DNA of 64,000 nt from Chryseobacterium sp. (GCF_029240215.1 NZ_JARBTK010000004.1:62001-126000), one strand, 5' to 3'; counted from the first letter of the stretch, positions 16,949 through 26,460 are shown. Made by a program: numbers and translations. Notes: generated by a model not told the origin, from the letters alone.

Positions 16949-17485
16949 ATGAAAAACATATTGTTAACAGGTTTTTTATCAGTCATGGTGCTGACAGCCT
17001 GCAAAAAAGATGACCAAGTTGCAGAGAAATCTCTTGAACAGCAAAAAATAGAGTTTCAGGCAAGACAACTTGAAATAGAAAAGCAAAAATTAGCAATTGA
17101 AAAAGAAAGATTTGCTTACGAGGCTCAGAAAAGAACAGACAGTATTGCTGAAGTTCAAAAAGCAAAAGAAGCTGCAGCCGCCGCAAAGCCGCAGGTGATA
17201 AGAGAAACAAAAACAATCTACAGAGACAACCCTTCATCATCTAACAACAGCGTTGCCAACAATGGAGGAAGCTCATCACAAGGTACAACAGCTAAGAAAA
17301 AAGGAATCAGTGAGGCCGCAAAAGGTACTGCGATAGGTGTTGTAAGTGGAGCTGCTCTTGGCGCCCTTGTCAACAAGAAAAACCGTGGTGGTGGTGCTGT
17401 AGTTGGCGGTATTATTGGTGGTGCTACAGGTTATACATTAGGTAGATCACAGGATAGAAAAAGCGGACGAGTACAGCCGAGATAA
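16949..17485 (+). CDS. Glycine-zipper lipoprotein with coiled coil
   Basis: The 178-residue protein has a lipoprotein signal ending in the lipobox VLTAC. A highly charged coiled coil rich in E, K and Q follows (residues 25-75), then a low-complexity Ser/Asn linker. The C-terminal segment is a YMGG-like glycine zipper (GTAIGVVSGAALGALV and GGAVVGGIIGGATGYTLG) that could insert in or lie against a membrane. The cell location is probably the periplasmic face of a membrane. The precise role is unknown. A terminator follows immediately. Confidence 0.8.
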   Translation: MKNILLTGFLSVMVLTACKKDDQVAEKSLEQQKIEFQARQLEIEKQKLAIEKERFAYEAQKRTDSIAEVQKAKEAAAAAKPQVIRETKTIYRDNPSSSNNSVANNGGSSSQGTTAKKKGISEAAKGTAIGVVSGAALGALVNKKNRGGGAVVGGIIGGATGYTLGRSQDRKSGRVQPR

Positions 17486-17509
17486 ATAAAATCATTTCAG
17501 AAAACAATA

Positions 17510-17541
17510 AAAGATTGCTTATTTTTAGGCAATCTTTTTTT
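17510..17541 (+). terminator. Terminator after the lipoprotein gene
   Basis: AAAGATTGC and GCAATCTTT arms are followed by a T-run. The TTG start that the ORF track gives for the next gene lies inside this hairpin, so it is not the true start. Confidence 0.85.
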
Positions 17542-19179
17542 ATGCTTTTAATTCTACTCACCATAATTGTTATTGTTCCCGCTCTTTCAGGTTGGGGAAA
17601 ATTATTTGAGACCATCTTTAAAACCCAGTTAAGTAAAGAGATTTCAGGGAAAATTATTTTTGGAATTTTTGGAATCTCAATTGCCTGGACTGTTTTGGCT
17701 TTTTTTATTCCGATAAATTTATATGTTGAGGTTCCCACAATCTTAATAGGTCTACTCTACTTTTTTAAGGAAAAATTACATCTTCATCTGGATCATTTTT
17801 CTCGAAAGAACTATTGGCTATTAACAATAAGCTCCCTATTTATTTTATTTTGCGGATCATTTCATCCTTACATTTTAGACCATTTCGGATACTACCTACC
17901 AAGCATACAATGGCTGAAAGAATACGGTCTGGTAAAAGGAATTTCAAACCTTGATCTTGTACTTGGTCAAATGTCGATGTGGCATATTTTCCAGGCAGGA
18001 TTTTCAAATTTTACTGATCCTTTCTTAAGAATAAACACAGTTTTACTGATTGTATATTTACTTTACATTATTGAGAAAAAAAGTTGGATTCAACTATGCT
18101 TTCTTCCCGTTCTACTTCTGTTTTCGCAATCCCCAAGTCCTGATTTGCCTGTAATTATTTTTTCTTTGATTGTTTTAAACGAAACTCTTTCCAACAACAA
18201 AAACACAGCAATCCTCTTTGCTTTTTCTGTCTTTGTTTTTGCGATAAAGCCAACAATGATCTGGTTACCGATCTTTACTTTTCTCCACTCTATTTTCATT
18301 ATCAAATCTCAATTTAAAAGTGCAATCCCAGGAATTCTAATCTTCTTTTTATTTTGTTTAAAAAACATCTGGACATTCGGATACCCAATTTTCCCCATCC
18401 CGATTATTGACTTAGGATTTATTTGGAAACCCAATCAGGAGTTATTAAAATCCTCTTCTCAATTTGCAATTTTAAAAACTTTCGACAATCAGTATTCTTA
18501 TCCGGAAATACAAAAATTCTCAACATTCGACTACATTAAAAACTGGCTGTTTTTAGATGGAATTAAATCTGTCATCAATATTTTATTTGTTTTAAGTTTA
18601 CTTATTTTCATCATTTTCACTTTTATTAAAAAAAATAAAATCATCACTTTTATTTATATTTCATTGATCATAAAAAGTATTTTAGTTTTACTATTTTCAG
18701 CACAATACAGGTTTTTCATCGATGTATTTTTTGTGATCATTTTTGTAATGCTTTTTACTTATTTGAATGAAAAGAAATCGTTCTTAATTTATTCAGTATT
18801 AATGATATTTTTCGTCAGTTTTATAACTTTTCCTTCTGTTGCAGCTCAATTCATTCCAAGTTACAGAATGTCATCATTCATGGGAAAATTTAAATCTGAA
18901 CAATTATACAAACCTTCAGTTTACGAATATAAAAAATACCACTCTTTCGAAACAGGAAATTTGAAATTTAATGTCTCAGAGAAATATCCCTTTAACTTTG
19001 ATACGCCAATTCCCGCAATTTCTGAAAGCTTCATTTTCGACTATCAAAAAGCAGGAATCTTCCCTCAGTTGATTGATAAAAATAATATCCGAAAAGGTTT
19101 TATTTCAAAAGAAATGACGGAAAGTGAGCAAAAACAGGTCGAAAAAATAACTGATAAAATCACAAACTCTTATAAATAG
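17542..19179 (+). CDS. Polytopic membrane protein, possibly LIC_10190-like
   Basis: I place the start at ATG 17542 because the TTG at 17515 sits in the preceding terminator. The product is about 545 residues and carries roughly a dozen hydrophobic helices, with a soluble C-terminal tail of about 110 residues. The overall look (helices with few charges, an extracytoplasmic-like HPYILDHFGYYLPSIQWLKE loop) resembles glycosyltransferase-C-like or LIC_10190-type membrane proteins of Bacteroidota. A role in surface polysaccharide is possible but unproven. The sequence is low in GC even for this genome. Confidence 0.6.
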   Translation: MLLILLTIIVIVPALSGWGKLFETIFKTQLSKEISGKIIFGIFGISIAWTVLAFFIPINLYVEVPTILIGLLYFFKEKLHLHLDHFSRKNYWLLTISSLFILFCGSFHPYILDHFGYYLPSIQWLKEYGLVKGISNLDLVLGQMSMWHIFQAGFSNFTDPFLRINTVLLIVYLLYIIEKKSWIQLCFLPVLLLFSQSPSPDLPVIIFSLIVLNETLSNNKNTAILFAFSVFVFAIKPTMIWLPIFTFLHSIFIIKSQFKSAIPGILIFFLFCLKNIWTFGYPIFPIPIIDLGFIWKPNQELLKSSSQFAILKTFDNQYSYPEIQKFSTFDYIKNWLFLDGIKSVINILFVLSLLIFIIFTFIKKNKIITFIYISLIIKSILVLLFSAQYRFFIDVFFVIIFVMLFTYLNEKKSFLIYSVLMIFFVSFITFPSVAAQFIPSYRMSSFMGKFKSEQLYKPSVYEYKKYHSFETGNLKFNVSEKYPFNFDTPIPAISESFIFDYQKAGIFPQLIDKNNIRKGFISKEMTESEQKQVEKITDKITNSYK

Positions 19180-19217
19180 TATCAATTCAAAGACTTTATT
19201 ATCTGAATAAAAAACGG

Positions 19218-19225
19218 TAATTTTG
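19218..19225 (+). promoter_or_regulatory. aroC promoter -7 element, start codon 4 bp downstream
   Basis: TAATTTTG matches TAnnTTTG. The aroC ATG begins only four bases later, so transcription would start at or next to the ATG and the mRNA would be leaderless. Confidence 0.6.
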
Positions 19226-19229
19226 TAGT

Positions 19230-20300
19230 ATGTTCAATACTTTAGGGAATCTGCTCAGCCTGACGACTTTCGGTGAAAGTCATGGTCTTGCATATGGCGG
19301 AATCATCAATAATTTTCCGGCTGGTCTGGAAATTGATTTAGAAAAAATCCAACACGAGCTTGGCCGAAGAAAACCTGGTCAGTCAGCTATCGTGACACAA
19401 CGTAAAGAAAGTGATACTGTGAAATTTCTTTCAGGAATTTTTGAAGGAAAAACCACCGGAACTCCAATCGGTTTTATGATTGAAAATGAAAATCAAAAGT
19501 CGAAAGATTACGATCACATTGCACAATCATATCGTCCGAGTCATGCAGATTTTACCTACGATCAGAAATTCGGAATCAGAGATTATCGCGGTGGCGGAAA
19601 ATCTTCTGCACGTGAAACCATCAATTGGGTGGTTGCGGGAGCTTTGGCAAAACAGCTTTTATCAGATATCGAAATTAATGCTTACGTTTCTTCCGTAGGC
19701 GAAATTTTCTGTGAAAAACCCTATCAGGATTTAGATTTTTCTAAAACCGAAAGCAATGAAGTTCGTTGCCCCGATACGGAAACTGCCGAAAAAATGATTT
19801 CAAAAATCAAAGAAATCAAAAAAGAAGGCAACACAATTGGTGGAACGATAACTTGTGTGATCAAAAAAGTTCCTGTCGGAATTGGCGAACCTGTTTTTTC
19901 TAAATTACAGGCAGAATTGGCAAAAGCAATGCTCAACATTAATGCCTGCAAAGGTTTTGAATATGGGAGCGGTTTTTGTGGTGCTAAAATGACAGGAAGC
20001 GAACATAACGATGCTTTCAATACAGATTTTACCACAAAATCAAATCTTTCAGGCGGAATTCAGGGTGGAATTTCAAACGGAATGGATATTTATTTCCGTG
20101 TAGCTTTTAAACCTGTCGCAACTATTTTAAGACCTCAGGAAAGTGTTGATAAAGACGGAAATGCCGTTACCGTAGAAGGAAAAGGAAGACATGATCCATG
20201 TGTCGTTCCGAGAGCTGTTCCGGTGGTGGAAAGCTTGGCAGCTTTCGTATTGGCCGACCTGTTTTTGATCAATAAAACAAGAAATATCAATCAATTTTAA
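19230..20300 (+). CDS. aroC: Chorismate synthase
   Basis: The enzyme converts 5-enolpyruvylshikimate-3-phosphate to chorismate, using reduced FMN as cofactor. The N-terminal LTTFGESHG motif is the family signature, followed by RRKPGQS and [26 protein letters not shown] is the second signature, and the C-terminal [17 protein letters not shown] completes the set. The length of 356 residues is usual. No ribosome binding site lies ahead of the ATG, and the promoter element almost touches it. Confidence 0.98.
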   Translation: MFNTLGNLLSLTTFGESHGLAYGGIINNFPAGLEIDLEKIQHELGRRKPGQSAIVTQRKESDTVKFLSGIFEGKTTGTPIGFMIENENQKSKDYDHIAQSYRPSHADFTYDQKFGIRDYRGGGKSSARETINWVVAGALAKQLLSDIEINAYVSSVGEIFCEKPYQDLDFSKTESNEVRCPDTETAEKMISKIKEIKKEGNTIGGTITCVIKKVPVGIGEPVFSKLQAELAKAMLNINACKGFEYGSGFCGAKMTGSEHNDAFNTDFTTKSNLSGGIQGGISNGMDIYFRVAFKPVATILRPQESVDKDGNAVTVEGKGRHDPCVVPRAVPVVESLAAFVLADLFLINKTRNINQF

Positions 20301-20318
20301 ACATAAATATTTTAGGTA

Positions 20319-20882
20319 ATGCAAAATTACTGGGAAAAAAGTATCTCTTTTGAAGAGTATCTTGAAATCGGAAAACATAGATTAGAAAATCCTGCCAATC
20401 AACAGGAAATCGATTATAGACAATATTACGAACTGGGACTTCAGAGAATCGACAGAACATTAAAAAAGTATGTTCCTAATGAAGATCAGTTAAAAGAATT
20501 AGAAACCAAAAACTTTGACGGAAAAATTTTAATTATTTCCGAAGTTTGGTGTGGCGACGCAAGCTCAACCGTTCCTGCTTTGGTGAAATTTTTCGAAGGT
20601 AAAAATGAGGTTAGAATTTTCCTTAGAGACAGTGATAAAAGCTTAATCAATCAATTCTTGACCAACGGAACAGAATCTATCCCTAAAGTTATTATTCTGG
20701 ATAAGGATTTTAACGTAAAAAATTCCTGGGGACCACGTCCAAAATATGGTAAAGAATTGTTGATGAAATACAAAGCTGATCCTGAAAATTATACAAAAGA
20801 TCATTTTTATAATGATTTGCAATTGTATTATGCGAAAAACAGAGGAAAAGACGCGGTTCAGGAAATATTGGAGTTGTTGTAG
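20319..20882 (+). CDS. Thioredoxin family protein
   Basis: The 187-residue protein has an N-terminal helical segment followed by a thioredoxin fold from about residue 60. The active-site position reads EVWCGDASSTVP, so only the first cysteine of the CxxC is kept. The cis-proline loop is SIPKVIILDKDF. Proteins of this kind are common in Flavobacteria and are annotated only as thioredoxin family. It probably acts as a reductant or bacillithiol/thiol-linked protein in the cytoplasm. It follows aroC by 18 bp. Confidence 0.8.
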   Translation: MQNYWEKSISFEEYLEIGKHRLENPANQQEIDYRQYYELGLQRIDRTLKKYVPNEDQLKELETKNFDGKILIISEVWCGDASSTVPALVKFFEGKNEVRIFLRDSDKSLINQFLTNGTESIPKVIILDKDFNVKNSWGPRPKYGKELLMKYKADPENYTKDHFYNDLQLYYAKNRGKDAVQEILELL

Positions 20883-20921
20883 TTTTTATTAATAATTTAG
20901 TTATCAATAATATTACATTTA

Positions 20922-21004
20922 GTTTGTCATTCCGTAGGAATCTAAGCTGAATTTATAAAATTTATTCTGTCAATAATTTGTTGAGATTCCTACGGAATGA
21001 CAAA
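20922..21004. repeat. Dispersed palindromic repeat, copy 3
   Basis: GTTTGTCATTCCGTAGGAATCT on the left and AGATTCCTACGGAATGACAAA on the right are exact complements over 21 bases, around an AT-rich core. This is the most intact copy in the window. Confidence 0.9.
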
Positions 21005-21054
21005 AATGCAGTTTAATTTTTTCCATTTAAAACAATTTTTATTAAACAGTAAAA

Positions 21055-21594
21055 ATGAAAAAAAATATAATTTATATCGTATTAATTGCCATTATCGGAG
21101 TAATCGTTTTTGTTCCCGGAGTAAAAGACAAGTTGAAAGATGTATTCTTCCCGGTTGCAACGATAGAAAGTGCCGTACATATTGAAGCAGATGATTATGA
21201 TGTAGACCTGCAGGGAATCAACGTTCCAAGTACCAATATGAAGAATTTCAGAAACAAACCTGTTTTTTTGAATTTTTGGGGAACATGGTGTCCTCCATGC
21301 AGAAAAGAATGGCCATCAATTCAAAGATTGTATGACCGGAGAAAAGACAATATAGATTTCGTTTTGATTGCGATGAAAGATGAGGAGCCAGCTGTAAGAA
21401 AATTTCTTAAAGAAAATAATTATACCGTTCCCGTATATATTGCACAAAGCCCGATCTCAGAAAAAATACTTCCAAAAGCATTCCCTACAACGTTCCTGCT
21501 TGACGAAAACGGAAGAATCCTCATTAAAGAAGACGCAGCAACAGACTGGGATTCAGAATCTATTCATCAGTTTATAGATAACATCATTAAATAA
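21055..21594 (+). CDS. TlpA-like membrane-anchored thioredoxin
   Basis: The 179-residue protein has an N-terminal hydrophobic anchor (residues 4-20) and a periplasmic thioredoxin domain with the classical active site NFWGTWCPPCRKEWP. The cis-proline region is KAFPTTFLLDENGRI. It belongs to the TlpA/ResA group, which reduces disulfides of periplasmic proteins such as cytochrome c apoproteins. It lies between the palindromic repeat and the YkvA gene. The client proteins are not indicated by the neighbourhood. Confidence 0.9.
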   Translation: MKKNIIYIVLIAIIGVIVFVPGVKDKLKDVFFPVATIESAVHIEADDYDVDLQGINVPSTNMKNFRNKPVFLNFWGTWCPPCRKEWPSIQRLYDRRKDNIDFVLIAMKDEEPAVRKFLKENNYTVPVYIAQSPISEKILPKAFPTTFLLDENGRILIKEDAATDWDSESIHQFIDNIIK

Positions 21595-21673
21595 GTTTTA
21601 ACTTAAATTATAATTTGTTGGTACAGAATTTGCGAAGTTTAGAGAGTTGAAATTATTTTAAAACAAACACAAA

Positions 21674-22018
21674 ATGAAATATTCAAAACTTAATTTGGCT
21701 AAAGAAGCAATCAGTCACAAAGGCTTCGTAAAAAAAATACCTGACATTTTCAGAATGGTAAAAATGTGGAAAAGAGGAGAATATCCTGTAAAATCGATAG
21801 ATCTTATTCTACCGTTAGTCGGTCTTCTTTATGTTATTTCTCCCATAGATATCATTCCTGATTTCATTATTGTTGCAGGAGTTTTAGATGACATTGCTGT
21901 CTTATCTTTAGCAATTCCAAAACTGATCCGTGAAGTAGATAAATTTCTACTTTGGGAAGCCGAACGAAAATACAGCACAGACGGCTCGAAGATAATTGAT
22001 GCTGAAATTATAAAATAA
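21674..22018 (+). CDS. YkvA family protein (DUF1232)
   Basis: The 114-residue product has a short basic N-terminal part and the DUF1232 core LLYVISPIDIIPDFIIVAGVLDDIAVL, with the conserved PxDxIPDxxxxxGxxDD pattern. It carries one or two hydrophobic helices and is likely bound to the inner membrane. The biochemical role of the family is not known. A terminator follows 5 bp after the stop codon. Confidence 0.9.
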   Translation: MKYSKLNLAKEAISHKGFVKKIPDIFRMVKMWKRGEYPVKSIDLILPLVGLLYVISPIDIIPDFIIVAGVLDDIAVLSLAIPKLIREVDKFLLWEAERKYSTDGSKIIDAEIIK

Positions 22019-22023
22019 AATTA

Positions 22024-22052
22024 AACCATTCCTTTTCGGGATGGTTTTTTTT
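22024..22052 (+). terminator. Terminator after the YkvA gene
   Basis: AACCATTCC and GGGATGGTT arms around TTTTC are followed by a run of T. Confidence 0.85.
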
Positions 22053-22148
22053 TGTAAATGATCAGTTGCTTCTAGTTAATTTCAAAATACGAATTCACAT
22101 TTTCACCTGCGAAGCAAAATTCACAATTGACTTTTAACATCATTTCCT

Positions 22149-22156
22149 TAAATTTG
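22149..22156 (+). promoter_or_regulatory. UMP synthase promoter -7 element
   Basis: TAAATTTG matches TAnnTTTG, 19 bp ahead of the start codon. Confidence 0.6.
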
Positions 22157-22175
22157 CAATATCTAATAAAAAATA

Positions 22176-23534
22176 ATGGAAAGTAAAAAAGAATTCTTTT
22201 TGGAGTGCTACAAATTGGGCATCATTAAATTCGGAAGATTTACCTTAAAAAGCGGAATTGAAAGTCCGTTTTATGTAGACTTAAGACCTTTAGCTTCAGA
22301 TCCTAAAATTTTGAAAAATTTGGCAAATTATTTATTGGAAATGCTTCCATTGGATAATTTCGATCTGATCTGCGGAGTTCCTTATGCTGCACTTCCAATG
22401 GCTACGGCAATGTCTCTGGAAAGCTATATTCCATTAATTATTAAAAGAAAAGAAGCAAAAAATTACGGTACAAAAAAACTGATCGAAGGAATTTACCAGA
22501 AAGGGCAAAACTGCCTTTTGGTAGAAGACGTGATCACTTCCGGAAAATCTTTGATTGAAACCATTGCAGAAGTTGAGCAGGAAGATCTTAAAGTTGCCGA
22601 CATCGTTGTCGTTCTTGACAGAGAGCAAGGTGGGAAACAGCTTTTGGAAAGCAAAGGATACAGAGTTCATACTCTTTTCAATATTTCAGAAGTTTGTACC
22701 ATTCTTCAGGAAGAAGGCGAACTTTCTGATGATGAAGTAAAGAGAATTCAGGATTTTCTTGCCGGAAATCATATTCAGTTTGAAGAGATTACCAGACTTT
22801 CTTATCAGGAAAAATTTGAAACTGCACAGCATTCCGTTTCAAAAAAATTATTAGAAATTGCTTTGGCAAAAGAATCAAATCTTATCGCTTCTGCTGACGT
22901 TACTACAACTCAGGAATTATTGGAACTGGCAGAAAAAGTGGGACCACATATTATTGCTTTAAAAACACATATCGATATTATTTCTGATTTTGATTACCAA
23001 AATACGATTGTTCCGTTGAAAGAATTGGCTTCAAAGCACAAGTTTTTATTAATGGAAGACAGAAAATTTGCCGACATCGGAAATACACAGGAACTACAAT
23101 TCACAAGTGGTGTTTTCAAAATTACAGATTGGGCAGATTTTGTGACTTCTCAGGTTATCGGAGGTTTTGAGTCTTTAGACTGTTTCAAAAATGTAGGCGT
23201 TGTGGCAATTATCGGTATGTCTTCAAAAGGAACTTTAACGACGAACAGCTACAGAGAAGAAGCTTTGAAAGTTGCTTTATCACATCCGAACGTTATTGGC
23301 GGAGTTTCCCAGAACATTCTTCCTGAAGAAATGCTGTTATTTACACCTGGAGTCAACCTGGCAGATTCAGGTGACGGAAAAGGTCAGCAATACAATACTC
23401 CGGATCATGTTTTCAAAACGCTTCATACCGATTTCATCATCGTAGGAAGAGGAATTTACAAATCTGATAACCCTGGAGAAGCTGCTATAACTTATAAAAA
23501 TAAAGGTTGGAAAGCCTATTTGAATTCTTTGTAA
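22176..23534 (+). CDS. Bifunctional UMP synthase (orotate phosphoribosyltransferase + OMP decarboxylase fusion)
   Basis: This 452-residue protein fuses the last two enzymes of de novo UMP synthesis. Residues 1-200 are an orotate phosphoribosyltransferase with LKSGIESPFYVDLR, the loop KRKEAKNYGTKKLIEG and the PRPP motif LLVEDVITSGKS. Residues 225-452 are an OMP decarboxylase with ALKTHIDI, the catalytic Asp-Lys-Asp set in MEDRKFADIGNT, and the phosphate-binding IIVGRGIY. The domain order and motifs match eukaryotic UMP synthase more closely than separate bacterial pyrE and pyrF products. An own promoter precedes it. No other pyrimidine gene is adjacent. Confidence 0.96.
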   Translation: MESKKEFFLECYKLGIIKFGRFTLKSGIESPFYVDLRPLASDPKILKNLANYLLEMLPLDNFDLICGVPYAALPMATAMSLESYIPLIIKRKEAKNYGTKKLIEGIYQKGQNCLLVEDVITSGKSLIETIAEVEQEDLKVADIVVVLDREQGGKQLLESKGYRVHTLFNISEVCTILQEEGELSDDEVKRIQDFLAGNHIQFEEITRLSYQEKFETAQHSVSKKLLEIALAKESNLIASADVTTTQELLELAEKVGPHIIALKTHIDIISDFDYQNTIVPLKELASKHKFLLMEDRKFADIGNTQELQFTSGVFKITDWADFVTSQVIGGFESLDCFKNVGVVAIIGMSSKGTLTTNSYREEALKVALSHPNVIGGVSQNILPEEMLLFTPGVNLADSGDGKGQQYNTPDHVFKTLHTDFIIVGRGIYKSDNPGEAAITYKNKGWKAYLNSL

Positions 23535-23583
23535 CAAATAGTAATTCAACAGAAAAATCATCTTTATTGTATTTAAAAAAAGT

Positions 23584-23591
23584 TATATTTG
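23584..23591 (+). promoter_or_regulatory. -7 promoter element for the 940-residue surface protein
   Basis: TATATTTG matches TAnnTTTG, 16 bp ahead of the TTG start. A TTTGATG/CATCAAA inverted repeat overlaps its end. Confidence 0.5.
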
Positions 23592-23607
23592 ATGCTTTAT
23601 CATCAAA

Positions 23608-26430
23608 TTGAAAAAGTTTAGTATTTGTTTTATTTTGTTTTGGGGAGTTGTGCAGGTTTCTGCACAGAAAGACAGCGTTTTTGTTGTGGCAAAACTATCT
23701 CAGAACAAAAAAATTCTTGAGGTAAAACAGGAAATTATTTATCATAATTATTCTGAAAAACCTTTAGACAGCATAAAACTTCTCAATTGGGTAGCAGCTT
23801 ACAACAAGAGAGGAACTTCTTTGGTTTACCGAAAACTTGAAGACCGAAACAACAGTCTCCATTTTGCAAAACCTGAATTGTTGGGTAAAACTTTTGATCT
23901 GAAGATCAGCAACGATGATAATCAACTGGTCACCAAAAATAGCTTATCTGAGGAGAATTTATTTTTTGTTTTAAATAAACCTTTACCGGTTGGCGAAAGT
24001 ATAAAATTACAATTGCACTATCAGATTCAGCTTCCTGATAAGAAATTTACAGGATACGGAACTTCTGAAAACAATATTGCTTTAAAATATTTCTTTATTG
24101 TTCCGGATCATTTTGATCCGGACAATATTTTTTCAAAAAATTATCTTGATATTGAAGAATCGATTAATTTCAACACTTATTGGACAGTCAATTTTGATCT
24201 TCCCGGAAAAAATTATTTTACTGAAGGAAATCTCCAGCAAACCAATACCAATTCTTTCAACGGATATTTAGATACCGATCCTGAATTTGTAATTTCTCAA
24301 AATCAATTTCAGACAATAAAAATAAATTCAGAAGACATTCAGACCGAAATTAAATTTGGGTATCCTATCAGTCCGCAGGAAATTCAGAATTTGGAATTTT
24401 TCCTCCCGCTTCAACTTAGATTTATCAAAGAAAAAATAGGTTATGTACCTGAAAGAATTTTCATTTCAGATAAATTCAGGGCAAAAGAAGATTTTTTTGG
24501 AAATAATGATATAAGTTTCTGGAAATTCAGGTTTAAACTTTTCACAGACGCTGAAAAAGTTGATCTCGATTATTTCGGAATCATCACCAAGAAAATTCTT
24601 GATCAGAGCATCATCGCCGACAAACAGGATGATCATTGGTTTAAAAATGGTCTGAAATCGTATCTCGAAATTCAATATTTAAAAAGATTCTACGGAGAAA
24701 CAAAGCTTTTGGGAAAATTACCCGAAACAAGTATTATAGGAATTAAACCTTTAAAATGGTTCCATGCCTCAGATGTTAAATTGCTCGACCGTTATGGTTT
24801 GGCTTACCAATACATCATGTCGCAAAATCTTGATCAGAAAATTGATGAGCCTTTTTCTGCATTAAGTAATTTCAATGATATGGCAATCAGCAGCTTTGAA
24901 ACAGGAAGTCTTTTCAGTTTTTCTGCCAATAAAATGGGTGAAGAAAATTTTAATACTTTAGTTAAAACTTACATTGCCGAAAACAGAGACAAGAAAATCA
25001 ACCCTGAAGATTTTCTGAAACAACTTTCACAAAAAGAACCGTCAACTGATTATTTAACTGAGTTTTTCAAACAAAAGAACAGGGTCAATTTTAAATTGAA
25101 AAAATTTAAAACTAAAGATGACTCATTGGAAATCAGGATTGCAAAAAATACAGACAAAGCGATCCCTGTAAAGCTGGAAACCCAAACCAGAGATGGCGAA
25201 AAAAATTCTTATTGGATAGAAACAACCGAAAACGAAAGACTGAAAACCGTGAACCTTCCTGCTGAAAATATTTACAAGATCACTTTGAATGATGATTATA
25301 TTTTCCCGGAAGCCAATTATCGTGACAATTTTTTATATACAAAAGGTTTATTTTCAAATTCAAAAAAAATTAAATTTAAACTGATCAAAGATATTCCTAA
25401 TCCTGAGTTCAATGAAATTTATCTGAATCCGCGAATCAGATTCACCAATACGTATGACAAGTTTTTGATTGGAATAAATTTTAAAAACCAGTCTCTTTTT
25501 GATCAGAAATTTCTTTATTCCATTACTCCGTCTTTCAGTACGGGAACAGGAAAATTGACTGGATCAGGAGCAGTTGAATATTCATTTCTTCCCGCAGAAA
25601 GCATTATTCAAAGTCTGACTTTTGGAGTTTCAGGATCATATTTCCATTATGATTATGATCTTGCTTATCAAAAAGCTTCGCTATATTCTGCTATCAGATT
25701 TAGGAAAAATCCGAGAAGCACGGTTAGTCGTGGCGCCAGTTTTTCTTATAACTATTTTCAGAGAGATCTGAACGCAAAAATGATTGCAGATCGCGATTAC
25801 GAAAAATACAATCTCTGGACACTTGGATATGGATATGCCGATAACCAGATGATTCACGAGAAAAGCTTTAGCATCAGTACCCAGGGAATGCACGATTTTA
25901 ATAAAATTACCGCAGAAGCTTTCTATAGGTGGGAATTTGCACCGAGACAAAAGCTGAGTCTGAGATTATTTGGAGGATATTTTGCCAGAAATGAAACGAG
26001 AAACAACACTTTCGATTACGGAATTTCAAGAGTTTCCGACTATTCTTTTTCTTACAATCTTTTGGGACAAAGTGCAACCGGCGGGATTTTGTCTCAGCAA
26101 TTCGTTTTGGCAGACGGTGGTTTTAAATCTTTTATCCCCGGAACGGTTAATCGATGGATCACTTCCTTGAATGTTGACACGAGTGTCTGGAAAATTTTTC
26201 ATATCTACGCAGATGCCGGAATTTATAAAAACAAAAATAATCCTACACAGTTTATCTGGGACAGTGGTGTAAAAGTAAGAGTGATTCCTGATTTTCTTGA
26301 AATCTACTTCCCTGTACAGTCTTCTCTGGGCTTTGAGCCCGGTTTTAAAGATTATGGAAAAAGGATCAGATATACTTTAATTCTGAATCTGAGTACAATT
26401 ATTAATGCAGCAAGAAGAGGTTGGTATTAA
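23608..26430 (+). CDS. Gluzincin-like (M1-type) protein without zinc motif, fused to an outer-membrane beta-barrel
   Basis: The 940-residue product starts at TTG and has a signal peptide (FSICFILFWGVVQVSAQ). Residues 20-300 look like the beta-sandwich N-domain of M1 peptidases. The segment DDHWFKNGLKSYLEIQYL then resembles the WxNEGxAxYxE helix of these enzymes, but the preceding HExxH zinc helix is absent (IITKKILDQ in its place) and NEG has become NG. After about residue 600 the sequence turns into alternating aromatic strands (FTNTYDKFLIGINF, ASLYSAIRF) and ends in a beta-strand, typical of outer-membrane barrels. I infer a non-catalytic, surface-anchored protein. Confidence 0.6.
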   Translation: MKKFSICFILFWGVVQVSAQKDSVFVVAKLSQNKKILEVKQEIIYHNYSEKPLDSIKLLNWVAAYNKRGTSLVYRKLEDRNNSLHFAKPELLGKTFDLKISNDDNQLVTKNSLSEENLFFVLNKPLPVGESIKLQLHYQIQLPDKKFTGYGTSENNIALKYFFIVPDHFDPDNIFSKNYLDIEESINFNTYWTVNFDLPGKNYFTEGNLQQTNTNSFNGYLDTDPEFVISQNQFQTIKINSEDIQTEIKFGYPISPQEIQNLEFFLPLQLRFIKEKIGYVPERIFISDKFRAKEDFFGNNDISFWKFRFKLFTDAEKVDLDYFGIITKKILDQSIIADKQDDHWFKNGLKSYLEIQYLKRFYGETKLLGKLPETSIIGIKPLKWFHASDVKLLDRYGLAYQYIMSQNLDQKIDEPFSALSNFNDMAISSFETGSLFSFSANKMGEENFNTLVKTYIAENRDKKINPEDFLKQLSQKEPSTDYLTEFFKQKNRVNFKLKKFKTKDDSLEIRIAKNTDKAIPVKLETQTRDGEKNSYWIETTENERLKTVNLPAENIYKITLNDDYIFPEANYRDNFLYTKGLFSNSKKIKFKLIKDIPNPEFNEIYLNPRIRFTNTYDKFLIGINFKNQSLFDQKFLYSITPSFSTGTGKLTGSGAVEYSFLPAESIIQSLTFGVSGSYFHYDYDLAYQKASLYSAIRFRKNPRSTVSRGASFSYNYFQRDLNAKMIADRDYEKYNLWTLGYGYADNQMIHEKSFSISTQGMHDFNKITAEAFYRWEFAPRQKLSLRLFGGYFARNETRNNTFDYGISRVSDYSFSYNLLGQSATGGILSQQFVLADGGFKSFIPGTVNRWITSLNVDTSVWKIFHIYADAGIYKNKNNPTQFIWDSGVKVRVIPDFLEIYFPVQSSLGFEPGFKDYGKRIRYTLILNLSTIINAARRGWY

Positions 26431-26431
26431 A

Positions 26432-26460
26432 AAAACAGCTGCCTCTCGACAACTGTTTTA
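26432..26460. terminator. Bidirectional terminator between convergent genes
   Basis: AAAACAG and CTGTTTT arms close a hairpin flanked by an A-run on the left and T on the right, between the barrel protein and the LTD/T9SS gene. Confidence 0.7.

Noticed and set aside
17515-17541. TTG start for the polytopic membrane protein
   Set aside because: The codon is inside the terminator hairpin of the preceding gene. The ATG at 17542 fits a membrane-protein start.
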